Source of the DNA: Rheinheimera sp. MMS21-TC3
GTDB lineage: Bacteria > Pseudomonadota > Gammaproteobacteria > Enterobacterales > Alteromonadaceae
DNA length: 64,000 nucleotides
Direction: 5' to 3'
NCBI RefSeq assembly: GCF_032229285.1
Contig: NZ_CP135084.1
Span: forward strand, 1,550,001-1,614,000
Shown: piece by piece, positions 39,480-47,198 of the stretch
How positions within the stretch are numbered: the first letter of the stretch is position 1
Layout of the letters: each line of letters opens with the position of its first letter
Position numbers and translations under genes: made by a program
The notes under the pieces: model-generated
Database searches by the model: none
What the model saw: only the letters and a program-made list of their open reading frames with translations
Told to the model about the DNA's origin: nothing

Positions 39480-39713
39480 ATGCAGAGCGAACCGAGATGG
39501 ATGCATGGCGGGCACATACTGCGCAGCGTGCGTTTGAAGATTGGACTTACTCAAGAGGAAGTCTGCTTTATGTCTAATGTTGATCGCAGCACTTATCAGC
39601 GCTGGGAGCACAAGAAAACAGAACCAAGCTTTGGACAGACCATGCAGATTTGTGAGTGTGCTTTTAAAATTGATTTATTAGATGCAATAACAATAGCTCG
39701 GGAGACGCAATAA
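39480..39713 (+). CDS. XRE-type HTH protein
   Basis: A 77-residue protein from ATG 39480, preceded by GGGGG. HILRSVRLKIGLTQEEVCFMSNVDRSTYQRWEHKKTEPSFGQTMQICECAF is an XRE helix-turn-helix. It sits between the resolvase and the Q-like gene, overlapping the latter by one base. It may modulate late gene expression. Confidence 0.75.
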   Translation: MQSEPRWMHGGHILRSVRLKIGLTQEEVCFMSNVDRSTYQRWEHKKTEPSFGQTMQICECAFKIDLLDAITIARETQ

Positions 39714-40066
39714 TGATGAATATAAAAGAGCTTCGAGCAGAATTAAAACATTGGGGTAAGTTTTGGGCTAACAAAGAATCGTTACAGGGTTACGCTAGCA
39801 CATCGGTAACCGAGCGATGCTGTGAAGTAATGAGAACAGGCGTTTGGATAAGTTCAGATAAACATTTGTTTAGCCATCATTCTGAAAATATACATGTGCC
39901 AGATTACATAAAGCGTATTGATAAGATGGTAAGGCCTTTGCCAGTACCACAAAAAGCAGTTATTACTAGGCGTTATATAAAGCAGGCTAAGCTTAGTTCG
40001 ACTGAGCGGTTAGCGCTGCTACATGCTGAGACTAATTTAATAATAAATAGTCCGTTGTGCTGGTAG
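39713..40066 (+). CDS. putative Q-like late antiterminator
   Basis: A 117-residue protein. MRTGVWISSDKHLFSHHSENIHVPDYIKRIDKMVRPLPVPQKAVITRRYI resembles the small Q-like antitermination proteins of lambdoid phages, which contact sigma region 4 and RNA polymerase. Position supports this: it is the last early gene before the lysis region, with an intrinsic terminator (41335-41361) downstream for it to read through. The assignment rests on pattern and context. Confidence 0.6.
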   Translation: MMNIKELRAELKHWGKFWANKESLQGYASTSVTERCCEVMRTGVWISSDKHLFSHHSENIHVPDYIKRIDKMVRPLPVPQKAVITRRYIKQAKLSSTERLALLHAETNLIINSPLCW

Positions 40067-40094
40067 CCAATTAAGAACTTATCACTTAAATGAT

Positions 40095-40916
40095 TTAGCT
40101 TGCTTCGTGAAAAGTTGAGTGTGTAACCTCTACTTGCTTTCCTGATTCTCTATAAGAGTTAGGGTTAAAGTCTGAGGCTATAAATTCTTTATAAGCGTTT
40201 ATATCAAACCCATTAACAGATACTACTTCTGAGAAAGGCACTACTATTTTAAATTTATTCAAAAGCCTAACCATTTCAGGAGAGTCAGGCTTTTCAGCCT
40301 TTTCACCAATGTTCTGTATATAATGTTCGTAATAATTAGTCATGAATTTCAGCATTTTTTTATCGTCTCGATAGCCACTTAGTAGCGGCAGTATCGTAAT
40401 AAACTCTATTTTGCCTTCTAGTAAATCAAACTCTGAAACAAACCCGACATATACTTTGTCTGAGTCCATTGTAAATGCTAATGGTAAAGAATTGCTAACT
40501 GACTCAAATAATATTAATTCTAAGGCGTTTTTCTTAACTGTTTTAAGAATAAATTTATTTTTTTGCGTCGGCCAAAATACGTAGAAAAGTTTTTTGCAAA
40601 ATGCAATACATGCAGTAACTGATAACGCGCCTATACATAAAAGCAATTGTTTAATTTCAGGCATTGTAAATGTAGAAACTGGCTGGAAAATATTAAAATG
40701 AATTCCAATTTTTTCTAGTATTAATGAAGGTATATTAGTTAAATCAAGAATGAAAAATATAAAAACTGCAATAATAGTCCATATTACGCCCCAAAAGCCT
40801 ATATGGAAGTATAAAGAGTAACCGTCACGGCGAGCTAATTTATATTTTGATGCTGGGTCTATGCTGCAATATACGTAACCAACTGCTAAAACTAATACTA
40901 CGTATAGTGCACCCAT
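40095..40916 (-). CDS. three-helix membrane protein of the inserted cassette
   Basis: A 273-residue protein with hydrophobic helices at about residues 3-20 (ALYVVLVLAVGYVYCSI), 36-57 (FHIGFWGVIWTIIAVFIFFIL) and 87-107 (QLLLCIGALSVTACIAFCKKL), then a soluble domain of about 165 residues. The loop KLARRDGYSLYF is charged. It is read against its surroundings and its second gene lies 6 bp upstream. This layout suits a lysogen-expressed moron, for example superinfection exclusion, but no family is recognised. Confidence 0.6.
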   Translation of the reverse strand: MGALYVVLVLAVGYVYCSIDPASKYKLARRDGYSLYFHIGFWGVIWTIIAVFIFFILDLTNIPSLILEKIGIHFNIFQPVSTFTMPEIKQLLLCIGALSVTACIAFCKKLFYVFWPTQKNKFILKTVKKNALELILFESVSNSLPLAFTMDSDKVYVGFVSEFDLLEGKIEFITILPLLSGYRDDKKMLKFMTNYYEHYIQNIGEKAEKPDSPEMVRLLNKFKIVVPFSEVVSVNGFDINAYKEFIASDFNPNSYRESGKQVEVTHSTFHEAS

Positions 40917-40922
40917 CAGAAC

Positions 40923-41135
40923 TTAGCCTTTAGTAGAAAGAGTAAAGCCTTTGTACTTAGCTATTTCATCTTGAATTTTTTTCTGTGTCTGTAAGTTGGC
41001 CAGATTTAAAGCTATTGAACCATTAGATTTCACAATATATTGGTCTTGGTTATTCTCTAAAGCATCAAGAAGCTCTTGATCTGACTTTTTGTAATCAGCA
41101 GAAAAACAACTTAGTAATTTTTTGAGTACGCTCAT
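40923..41135 (-). CDS. small acidic/polar protein of the inserted cassette
   Basis: A 70-residue protein from ATG 41135, chosen because GGGAGG lies 5 bases before it; six more codons upstream lack support. MSVLKKLLSCFSADYKKSDQELLDALENNQDQYIVKSNGSIALN is mostly helical. It is the first gene of a two-gene leftward operon with the membrane protein and probably works with it. Confidence 0.6.
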   Translation of the reverse strand: MSVLKKLLSCFSADYKKSDQELLDALENNQDQYIVKSNGSIALNLANLQTQKKIQDEIAKYKGFTLSTKG

Positions 41136-41334
41136 TAATGCCTCCCAAGTCAATTTATAACCAATTAGTTATATAATACTACTGTACTACAATTTTTTTT
41201 AAAAAGTTAGCTGTAAGGAGTTAATATTTTACAAAAGCCGCATTAATGCGGCCGACAAGCCCCTTTAAAACGGCTATATTTAGTTAAGCTTGCACGAGTT
41301 GTAAGTGTTTAAGCCGCGCAAAATATATCTATTA

Positions 41335-41361
41335 ACCTCAGTCCTCAGCTGGGGTTTTTTT
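41335..41361 (+). terminator. tR'-like terminator before the lysis genes
   Basis: ACCTCAG (41335-41341) pairs with CTGGGGT (41349-41355), with one T-G pair and a 7-nt loop, and a run of seven T follows (41355-41361). It lies between the Q-like gene and the endolysin, as tR' does in lambda. Confidence 0.6.
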
Positions 41362-41376
41362 ATGCCTGGAATAAAT

Positions 41377-41865
41377 ATGAATAATATAGCTAAGCGACTG
41401 GCTGTAATTGGTTTAGCAGGTGCATTAGCGACAACGGGCGCAATGATTGCAGATAGTGAAGGTTATGTACCTGGCACTTATATAGATCCGGTTGGCATTA
41501 TCACTGCTTGCTTTGGTCACACTAGCAAAGAGTTAAAGCTAGGCGTCGTTATGTCAGATCAGCAGTGCTTAGAGTTATTAGCAAAAGACTTAGTTAATCA
41601 TAATCAGCAGCTGCTTAGTGCTGTTAATGTTCCGCTATCAGAGCAAGAGCATGCTGCTTACTTATCATTTCATTACAACGTTGGCGCGGCTAATTTTAGG
41701 TCAAGCACATTACTAAAGTATCTTAATGCTGGCAGTAGAGTAGAAGCATGTAACCAGCTTACGCGTTGGGTGTATGCGCGTGGAGTTAAGTTGAACGGTT
41801 TAATAAAGCGTCGCAGTCATGAGCGCGATTTATGTTTATCTGGAGTACTTAATGGCCAACATTAA
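41377..41865 (+). CDS. SAR endolysin (GH24 lysozyme)
   Basis: A 162-residue lysozyme of the P21/lambdoid GH24 family that cuts peptidoglycan. The N-terminal helix RLAVIGLAGALATTGAMIA is weakly hydrophobic and Gly/Ala-rich, as in signal-arrest-release endolysins. The catalytic triad is visible in ADSEG (Glu), YIDP (Asp) and ITACFGHT (Thr). ATG 41377 with GGA 7 bases upstream is preferred over the in-frame ATG at 41362. A canonical holin is encoded four genes later. Confidence 0.88.
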   Translation: MNNIAKRLAVIGLAGALATTGAMIADSEGYVPGTYIDPVGIITACFGHTSKELKLGVVMSDQQCLELLAKDLVNHNQQLLSAVNVPLSEQEHAAYLSFHYNVGAANFRSSTLLKYLNAGSRVEACNQLTRWVYARGVKLNGLIKRRSHERDLCLSGVLNGQH

Positions 41866-42343
41866 ATCTATCTTAATATTATTTGTTCTGGCCATTGCTG
41901 CTGCAGGTTGGTTTGCTATAGAGCATGCCAACAATAAAGCCGATGCACTTACTATTAAGCTGGATAAGCTGCAGCAACAATATGCAGATAAAGAAACTGA
42001 AGTAATTAATTTAGCTGATGAGGTACACGCGGCTGAATTAGAAAAGCAGCACTTGCTTAATGAACGCCAGCGATTAACTGAAATTCAAATTAAACGTGAA
42101 CAGAAACTTAAGCTTATTGAAAGTGAATACCAAACTGCACTGAAATTGATTACAGAACTAAAGGCTAATGAAAATGAAACCATTTCAAATTGGGCTTCTG
42201 TTCCTATTCCTTTTGATGTTAGCAGCATGCTCCGGCATGCCGAAACAAGAACCGATAATAAGAACAGTAACAGTAACCAAGTTGGTGCCGGTAATGCCAC
42301 CAGCAGAATTAATTACCGTTTGCGCAGTGGCTCAGACTTTTAG
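41852..42343 (+). CDS. Rz-like inner-membrane spanin
   Basis: A 163-residue protein from ATG 41852 (MANIKSILILFVLAIAAAGW). It has one N-terminal membrane helix followed by a long coiled coil (ADALTIKLDKLQQQYADKETEVINL ... EKQHLLNERQRLTEIQIKREQKLKL), the plan of i-spanins. With Rz1 it bridges the envelope and fuses the membranes at lysis. The endolysin stop overlaps by 14 bp and Rz1 starts inside it in another frame. Confidence 0.88.
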   Translation: MANIKSILILFVLAIAAAGWFAIEHANNKADALTIKLDKLQQQYADKETEVINLADEVHAAELEKQHLLNERQRLTEIQIKREQKLKLIESEYQTALKLITELKANENETISNWASVPIPFDVSSMLRHAETRTDNKNSNSNQVGAGNATSRINYRLRSGSDF

Positions 42344-42461
42344 TTTAGTAACTAACCAAGATCTTCTGGCTTACGCACGCCACTTGGAAATGGTTATAGA
42401 TAAATGTCAAACGAATGATATGCGGTTACTTGAATGGGCTACCCAAAGCGGAAGTCAGTGA
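42168..42461 (+). CDS. Rz1-like outer-membrane spanin lipoprotein
   Basis: A 97-residue lipoprotein embedded out of frame in the 3' part of the Rz gene. The signal peptide MKMKPFQIGLLFLFLLMLAAC ends in lipobox L-A-A-C (Cys21), followed by a short Pro-rich stretch (SGMPKQEPIIRTVTVTKLVPVMPP). It is longer than lambda Rz1. ATG 42174 is an alternative start. The nested Rz/Rz1 arrangement confirms both. Confidence 0.87.
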   Translation: MKMKPFQIGLLFLFLLMLAACSGMPKQEPIIRTVTVTKLVPVMPPAELITVCAVAQTFSLVTNQDLLAYARHLEMVIDKCQTNDMRLLEWATQSGSQ

Positions 42462-42462
42462 T

Positions 42463-42765
42463 ATGAATAACTTAGTGATGAAACCAACAATGGAAAAGCA
42501 GACAACCATAGCCGCTTACTTTAGCGCAATAAGCACTGCCTTTGGCGGGCTGCTATCACTGCCCAATTTAGCCTTAATGTTAGGTGTCATAGTTACCGTT
42601 TGCTTGGGCTTTATACAGTGGCAAGTGTGGTCTAACAGAAAAAAACATGATGCAGAGAAACACGAATGGGCAAGACTGCAGCACGAGCTTCGGCTTAAAC
42701 AATTACTTGCAGCTGAATATTTAAGCCAAGAATATACCGCAGGGGACCCTGCCGATCCTCGTTAG
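42463..42765 (+). CDS. holin, HP1-like
   Basis: A 100-residue protein from ATG 42463, with GGAAG 8 bases before it. Two hydrophobic helices are seen, TTIAAYFSAISTAFGGLLSL and LALMLGVIVTVCLGFIQWQVW, then a charged tail (RKKHDAEKHEWARLQHELRLKQLLAAEY). This fits the HP1/P2-like holin family by memory. It is placed after the spanins instead of before the endolysin. Confidence 0.7.
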   Translation: MNNLVMKPTMEKQTTIAAYFSAISTAFGGLLSLPNLALMLGVIVTVCLGFIQWQVWSNRKKHDAEKHEWARLQHELRLKQLLAAEYLSQEYTAGDPADPR

Positions 42766-42921
42766 CACCACGGGAGCGCAGAAGCGCGGTGAAACAATTT
42801 TTTTCGGCGTTTTATGGTGATCCACCACAAGTTATTAATTTTCCAGTGTTTACAAGGGCTGGGCACTTGTACGAGCTGTACATTCTCAGAGAACTTTATA
42901 TAAATAGATGATCGCTATGGC
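42766..42921. other. gap before terminase, candidate cos region
   Basis: There is no gene in these 156 bases. They contain GCGCAGAAGCGC near 42777 (a short inverted repeat) and AT-rich sequence. In lambda-type phages cos and the terminase binding sites lie immediately before the small terminase gene, so this is the place to look; the exact cut site cannot be read. Confidence 0.35.
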
Positions 42922-43440
42922 ATGGGTACATTGCACAACATCGATGATGCCTATGCGTGGTCCATTAGTCGTATCGCTGAAGCGTTCCGCATTGACCGAC
43001 GCACAGTATCAGCGAGATTAAAAACCGCTAGAGTTGAACCGGCAGGCATAAGAAAAGGCCACCCAACGTATCACTTGAGTGATATTGGTCCAGCGCTATT
43101 TGGTGAGGTAATAACGGGGGAAGATAACCCGACTCAAGATCCTGCCTTAATGTTGCCGCAGGACCTTAAAGCTTGGTATCAAGCACAGCGTGAAAAGTTA
43201 AAACTCGAAACTGAATTAAAAGATTTAATACCTAGTGACGATGTTGCTAGGGCAATGGCTGAATTAGTTAAAGCAGTCGTTAACCCGCTCGATAGTTTAG
43301 TTGATGAACTGGAATCAAAAGTAGGTTTGTCGGGTTCGGCACTTGAGCGAGTACAAATTATTATTGATCAGGTACGTGAAAATATGTATCTGAACGCCAT
43401 TCGCGGCGGCATGGATCCGGAAGACGAAGACGATGATTAA
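42922..43440 (+). CDS. terminase small subunit (Nu1-like)
   Basis: A 172-residue protein. Residues about 10-45 form a winged HTH (SISRIAEAFRIDRRTVSARLKTARV) as in lambda Nu1, and the C-terminal helices (ALERVQIIIDQVRENMYLNAI) would bind the large subunit. It recognises phage DNA for packaging. It overlaps the large terminase gene by 8 bp. An in-frame alternative start upstream is not evident. Confidence 0.85.
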   Translation: MGTLHNIDDAYAWSISRIAEAFRIDRRTVSARLKTARVEPAGIRKGHPTYHLSDIGPALFGEVITGEDNPTQDPALMLPQDLKAWYQAQREKLKLETELKDLIPSDDVARAMAELVKAVVNPLDSLVDELESKVGLSGSALERVQIIIDQVRENMYLNAIRGGMDPEDEDDD

Positions 43441-45532
43441 TTATGGTGATGTTAGCCAAATTAAGCGCGATATCGCCAGCCTGTTAAAACCACCGGTTCG
43501 CATGTCAGTTACTGAAGCGGTGCAAGAATATGCGCGGGTAAAACTAGCCAGTGGCAACTGGGGTAAGTGGGACATTGAAACCACGCCTTACATGCGTGAG
43601 CCACTCGATATGCTTACTAGCCGTAGGCATAGGGGCTTAATATTCGTAGGTCCTGCGCGAACAGGCAAAAGCCAAGCATTAGTAGATGGTTTTGTTGCTT
43701 ACGATGTGAAATGCGACCCTAGCGACATGCTAGTAGTGCAAATAACAAAAGAGAAAGCGGCAGAGTTTAGCAAGAAGCGTATCGGCCCAATGCTTGATAA
43801 CTCGCCCGACTTACAGCCGTTATTAAGCCCACGCGGCCACGATAACAACTTGCATGACAAGGTTTTACGGGCTGGAAACTACTTAAAGCTAGCATGGCCG
43901 GCTAAATCAATATTCGCTAGCTCAGAATGGCGCCGCGTAATAATCACTGATTACGACCGAAGCCAAACCTTGCTCGATGTAGAAGGCGAAGGTTCAGGCT
44001 TCGATTTAGCGCTTAAGCGTACTCAGTCATTTCGTAGTCGCGGTATGGCAGTGGCTGAAAGCAGCCCAGGCTATGAAGTATTAGATCCTGATTGGGTACC
44101 TAGCGCTGAAAAGCCGCATGAATTCCCGCCAACATTAGGCGTTGGTGCGTTATATAACCTTGGCGATAGGCGGTTACTGTATTGGCCATGCCCCAGCTGT
44201 GGTGAGTTTTTCCCTGCACAATGGAAATACTTACGCTGGGATGAAAGCGAAACCGATATACGCAAAGCCAGCCGCACAGTTAGCTGCTTTTGCCCGCATT
44301 GCGGTGATGCTGAAATAAAGCAAACAGCCAAGCAAGCAATGTTAATGGCATCGCGTTGGGTACCAGAGGGATGTAGCATTAGTGCTGCTGGTGAAATAAC
44401 CGGCACGTTAATAGATACCGACTTTTTAAGCTATTGGATGGAAGGGCCAGCAGCATCGTTTCAAAGCTGGGAGCAGTTAGTTTATAACTACTTATCCGGC
44501 GTAAAAGACTTTGAAGCAACAGGCAGCCAAGAAAAGCTAAAAGCAACAATTAACACCGATCAGGGTAGGCCTTACAGCTATCAAAAATCAGATAGAAAAC
44601 GCAGCTCAGACCGATTAGCCGAACGAGCAGAAGTAACAACTAAGCGGCACGTACCCGATGGCGTATTGTTCCTAGTTGCCTGTGTTGACGTACAAGCAGG
44701 TAAAGACCGCCGCTTTGTGGTGCAGGTGCACGGTAACAGCGAGCACGAACGCTGGGTAATCGACCGCTACAACATAAAGCTATCGGCGCGTATTAAAGAC
44801 GATAACGCAACCGAACTAACAGAGCGTTATCACCAAATTGATCCGGCTGGTTATCCAGAAGACTGGGAACAACTTAGCAAATTAATACTCGACCGCGGCT
44901 ACCCGCTAGACGATGAAAGCGGCCGTGAAATGCACGTACACCTAATAGTATGTGACCACGGCGGTGAAGATGGCGTATCTGATAACGCCTACGGTTATTA
45001 CCGCAAGCTACGCACTGAAAATCGCCACCATAAGCTAATGCTGGTTAAAGGTGGCAGTTCAGCGCAAACAGAAATGGTAAAAATAACGCGGCCAGATAAC
45101 ACCAAACGCGCAGATCGTAAAGCATCAGCCAAAGGTGATGTGCCACTGCACATACTGGCAACTAACCGCTTGAAAGATAACATAAGCAGCAAGCTAGAGC
45201 GTGAAACTGAAGGCGCGGGCTATGTGCATTTTCCAAATTGGCTAGGCGCATGGTTTTACGAAGAACTAACAGCAGAAAGCCGCGACGAACAAGGCCGCTG
45301 GGATAAAGCTAATAAAAAGCGAGCAAACGAAGCATGGGATTTACTCTGCTACAACGAAGCCGCGCAATATCAGTTACAAACCCACAAACCCAAGTTTTGG
45401 TTAGCACCAGCACGTTGGGCGCAGCCGTGGAACGAGAACATAAACGTTTATCACCCCGACAAGCAACACCTAGCGCCGGCAGCTAAGAAGGCCGCGCCAC
45501 GGCAACGCAGAGTAAGGTATAGGACAACATAA
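43433..45532 (+). CDS. terminase large subunit (GpA family)
   Basis: A 699-residue packaging motor and endonuclease of the lambda gpA type. Walker A is VGPARTGKS (residues 72-80), Walker B about VIITDYD, and a zinc-binding block CPSCGEFF ... CFCPHCGD lies near 245-290. The C-terminal nuclease part includes VACVDVQAGKDRRF. Length and neighbours match the family. Confidence 0.95.
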   Translation: MINYGDVSQIKRDIASLLKPPVRMSVTEAVQEYARVKLASGNWGKWDIETTPYMREPLDMLTSRRHRGLIFVGPARTGKSQALVDGFVAYDVKCDPSDMLVVQITKEKAAEFSKKRIGPMLDNSPDLQPLLSPRGHDNNLHDKVLRAGNYLKLAWPAKSIFASSEWRRVIITDYDRSQTLLDVEGEGSGFDLALKRTQSFRSRGMAVAESSPGYEVLDPDWVPSAEKPHEFPPTLGVGALYNLGDRRLLYWPCPSCGEFFPAQWKYLRWDESETDIRKASRTVSCFCPHCGDAEIKQTAKQAMLMASRWVPEGCSISAAGEITGTLIDTDFLSYWMEGPAASFQSWEQLVYNYLSGVKDFEATGSQEKLKATINTDQGRPYSYQKSDRKRSSDRLAERAEVTTKRHVPDGVLFLVACVDVQAGKDRRFVVQVHGNSEHERWVIDRYNIKLSARIKDDNATELTERYHQIDPAGYPEDWEQLSKLILDRGYPLDDESGREMHVHLIVCDHGGEDGVSDNAYGYYRKLRTENRHHKLMLVKGGSSAQTEMVKITRPDNTKRADRKASAKGDVPLHILATNRLKDNISSKLERETEGAGYVHFPNWLGAWFYEELTAESRDEQGRWDKANKKRANEAWDLLCYNEAAQYQLQTHKPKFWLAPARWAQPWNENINVYHPDKQHLAPAAKKAAPRQRRVRYRTT

Positions 45533-45735
45533 TGTATAGCGAAACTCAGCTACAAGAATTAAAAAAAGCCTATGCCAGCGGCATGACCCGAGTACGGCTA
45601 TCAAGTGGTGATGAAATCAGTTATCGCTCATTAGTTGAAATGGAGCGGGTGATCTCAACGATGGAAAAAGCACTAGCGCCCACTAAGAAACGCCGTCGCT
45701 TTGGCTATGCAATGCAAGTTAACAAGGGGGTTTAA
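45532..45735 (+). CDS. head-tail joining protein gpW-like
   Basis: A 67-residue protein (YSETQLQELKKAYASGMTRVRLSSGDEISYRSLVEMERVI) with the helix-beta hairpin-helix layout of lambda gpW. It shares single-base overlaps with terminase and portal genes, the lambda A-W-B order. Confidence 0.9.
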   Translation: MYSETQLQELKKAYASGMTRVRLSSGDEISYRSLVEMERVISTMEKALAPTKKRRRFGYAMQVNKGV

Positions 45736-47198
45736 TGTCATTTCGTAAATCACCCATATTAGGCCCCAACGGCCAAAATATCGTTGTGTTTAATAGCCCA
45801 TACCAAGGCGCTGGTAATGGTCGGCGGTTAAGTGGTGTTTATGCACCCAGTACCGGCGCAAATAGTGCATTAAATGGTGCATTGCCCCAGTTGCGTAACC
45901 GCAGCCGTGCTGGCCATCGCAATATGCCACTTATTCGTAGCGCTATTGAAAAGAAAGTAACCAACGAAATAGGCATTGGCATAACACCCCGCGCTAAAAC
46001 TAAAAGCAAAGAGATCAACAAAATCATTAACGATTGCTGGGAGCACTCATGCGAACAGTTTGATCCAGAAATGCTGTTAGACGTTTACGGCATGCAAGCT
46101 CAAATTGCCCGAGCAAGACGATTAAGCGGTGAATGTTTTATACGGGTTCGTTATCGCGGCATAGCATCAGGTTTAATAGTACCAATTCAGTTTCAAGTGT
46201 TAGAAGCTGACTTTGTACCGCTTGATTACAACGACAATTTAGCGAATGGCAATCGCATTATTGCAGGTATTGAATTTAACCGTCGTGGCCAACGTGTGGC
46301 TTATCACATGTACCGCGAACACCCCGGCGAAATGTATAACTATACGTCATCATTATCTAACTTGGTTCGCGTTCCAGCTAATGAAGTTGCGCACCATTTT
46401 AACCCATTACATCCTGGTCAAATACGTGGCGAACCCGACAGCGCAGCTGGCTTAGTTAAAGCAATTACATTCGACAGTTACGACGATGCAGAGCTAACAC
46501 GTAAACAAACACGCGCACCCTACACAGGCGCAATATACCGCGAAAATTACGATATAACCGATGATGACGGCTGGCTGTTCGACCCAGTTTCCGGTGATCC
46601 TTTATCAGAAGGTGGCGCTTTTGGTAATGCACAAGTTGAAGCCGGCACCATGTTAGAACTGCAACCGGGCGAAAAGATAGATCTATTCAAAGGTGACGAC
46701 ACTGGCCAAGGTTATGGCGACTTTATGCGTTGGCAATCCATGATGCAAGCATCAGCGCAAGACTTACCTTATGAGCTATTAACTGGCGATTGGGAAAAAG
46801 TAAACGACCGCTTAGTACGCGCCATTCTTAACGAATTCCGCCGCAAAGTCCAAATGGACCAGTGGCACTTAATGATCCCACAGGTTCTAAAATGGATGCG
46901 CAAGCACTGGTTAAAACGAGCAGTATTATCAGGCGCTATTAATTTACCCAATTACAGCACGCAAAGTGCTGAATACCATAGCGACATTTGGTGCCCACAC
47001 GGCTGGCCTTACATTAACCCTAATATTGATGTTGAAGCGAAAATTACTGCTATTGATGCCGATTTATTAGCACATGAAGACGTAGTGGCAGAGCAAGGCG
47101 AAGACCTCACCGACATTCAAGAACGTAACGCAGCAGCCCGAAAAGCACGCGGCCAACGCAACACAACTAGCACAAAACGGGATAAAGACGATGAGTAA
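45735..47198 (+). CDS. portal protein, lambda B family
   Basis: A 487-residue portal. The N-terminus (NRSRAGHRNMPLIRSAIEKKVTNEIGIGI) and the block SMMQASAQDLPYELLTGDWEKVNDRLVRAILNEFRRKV are typical of lambda-type portals. It forms the dodecamer at the head vertex through which DNA enters. It overlaps the protease gene by 8 bp. Confidence 0.93.
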   Translation: MSFRKSPILGPNGQNIVVFNSPYQGAGNGRRLSGVYAPSTGANSALNGALPQLRNRSRAGHRNMPLIRSAIEKKVTNEIGIGITPRAKTKSKEINKIINDCWEHSCEQFDPEMLLDVYGMQAQIARARRLSGECFIRVRYRGIASGLIVPIQFQVLEADFVPLDYNDNLANGNRIIAGIEFNRRGQRVAYHMYREHPGEMYNYTSSLSNLVRVPANEVAHHFNPLHPGQIRGEPDSAAGLVKAITFDSYDDAELTRKQTRAPYTGAIYRENYDITDDDGWLFDPVSGDPLSEGGAFGNAQVEAGTMLELQPGEKIDLFKGDDTGQGYGDFMRWQSMMQASAQDLPYELLTGDWEKVNDRLVRAILNEFRRKVQMDQWHLMIPQVLKWMRKHWLKRAVLSGAINLPNYSTQSAEYHSDIWCPHGWPYINPNIDVEAKITAIDADLLAHEDVVAEQGEDLTDIQERNAAARKARGQRNTTSTKRDKDDE

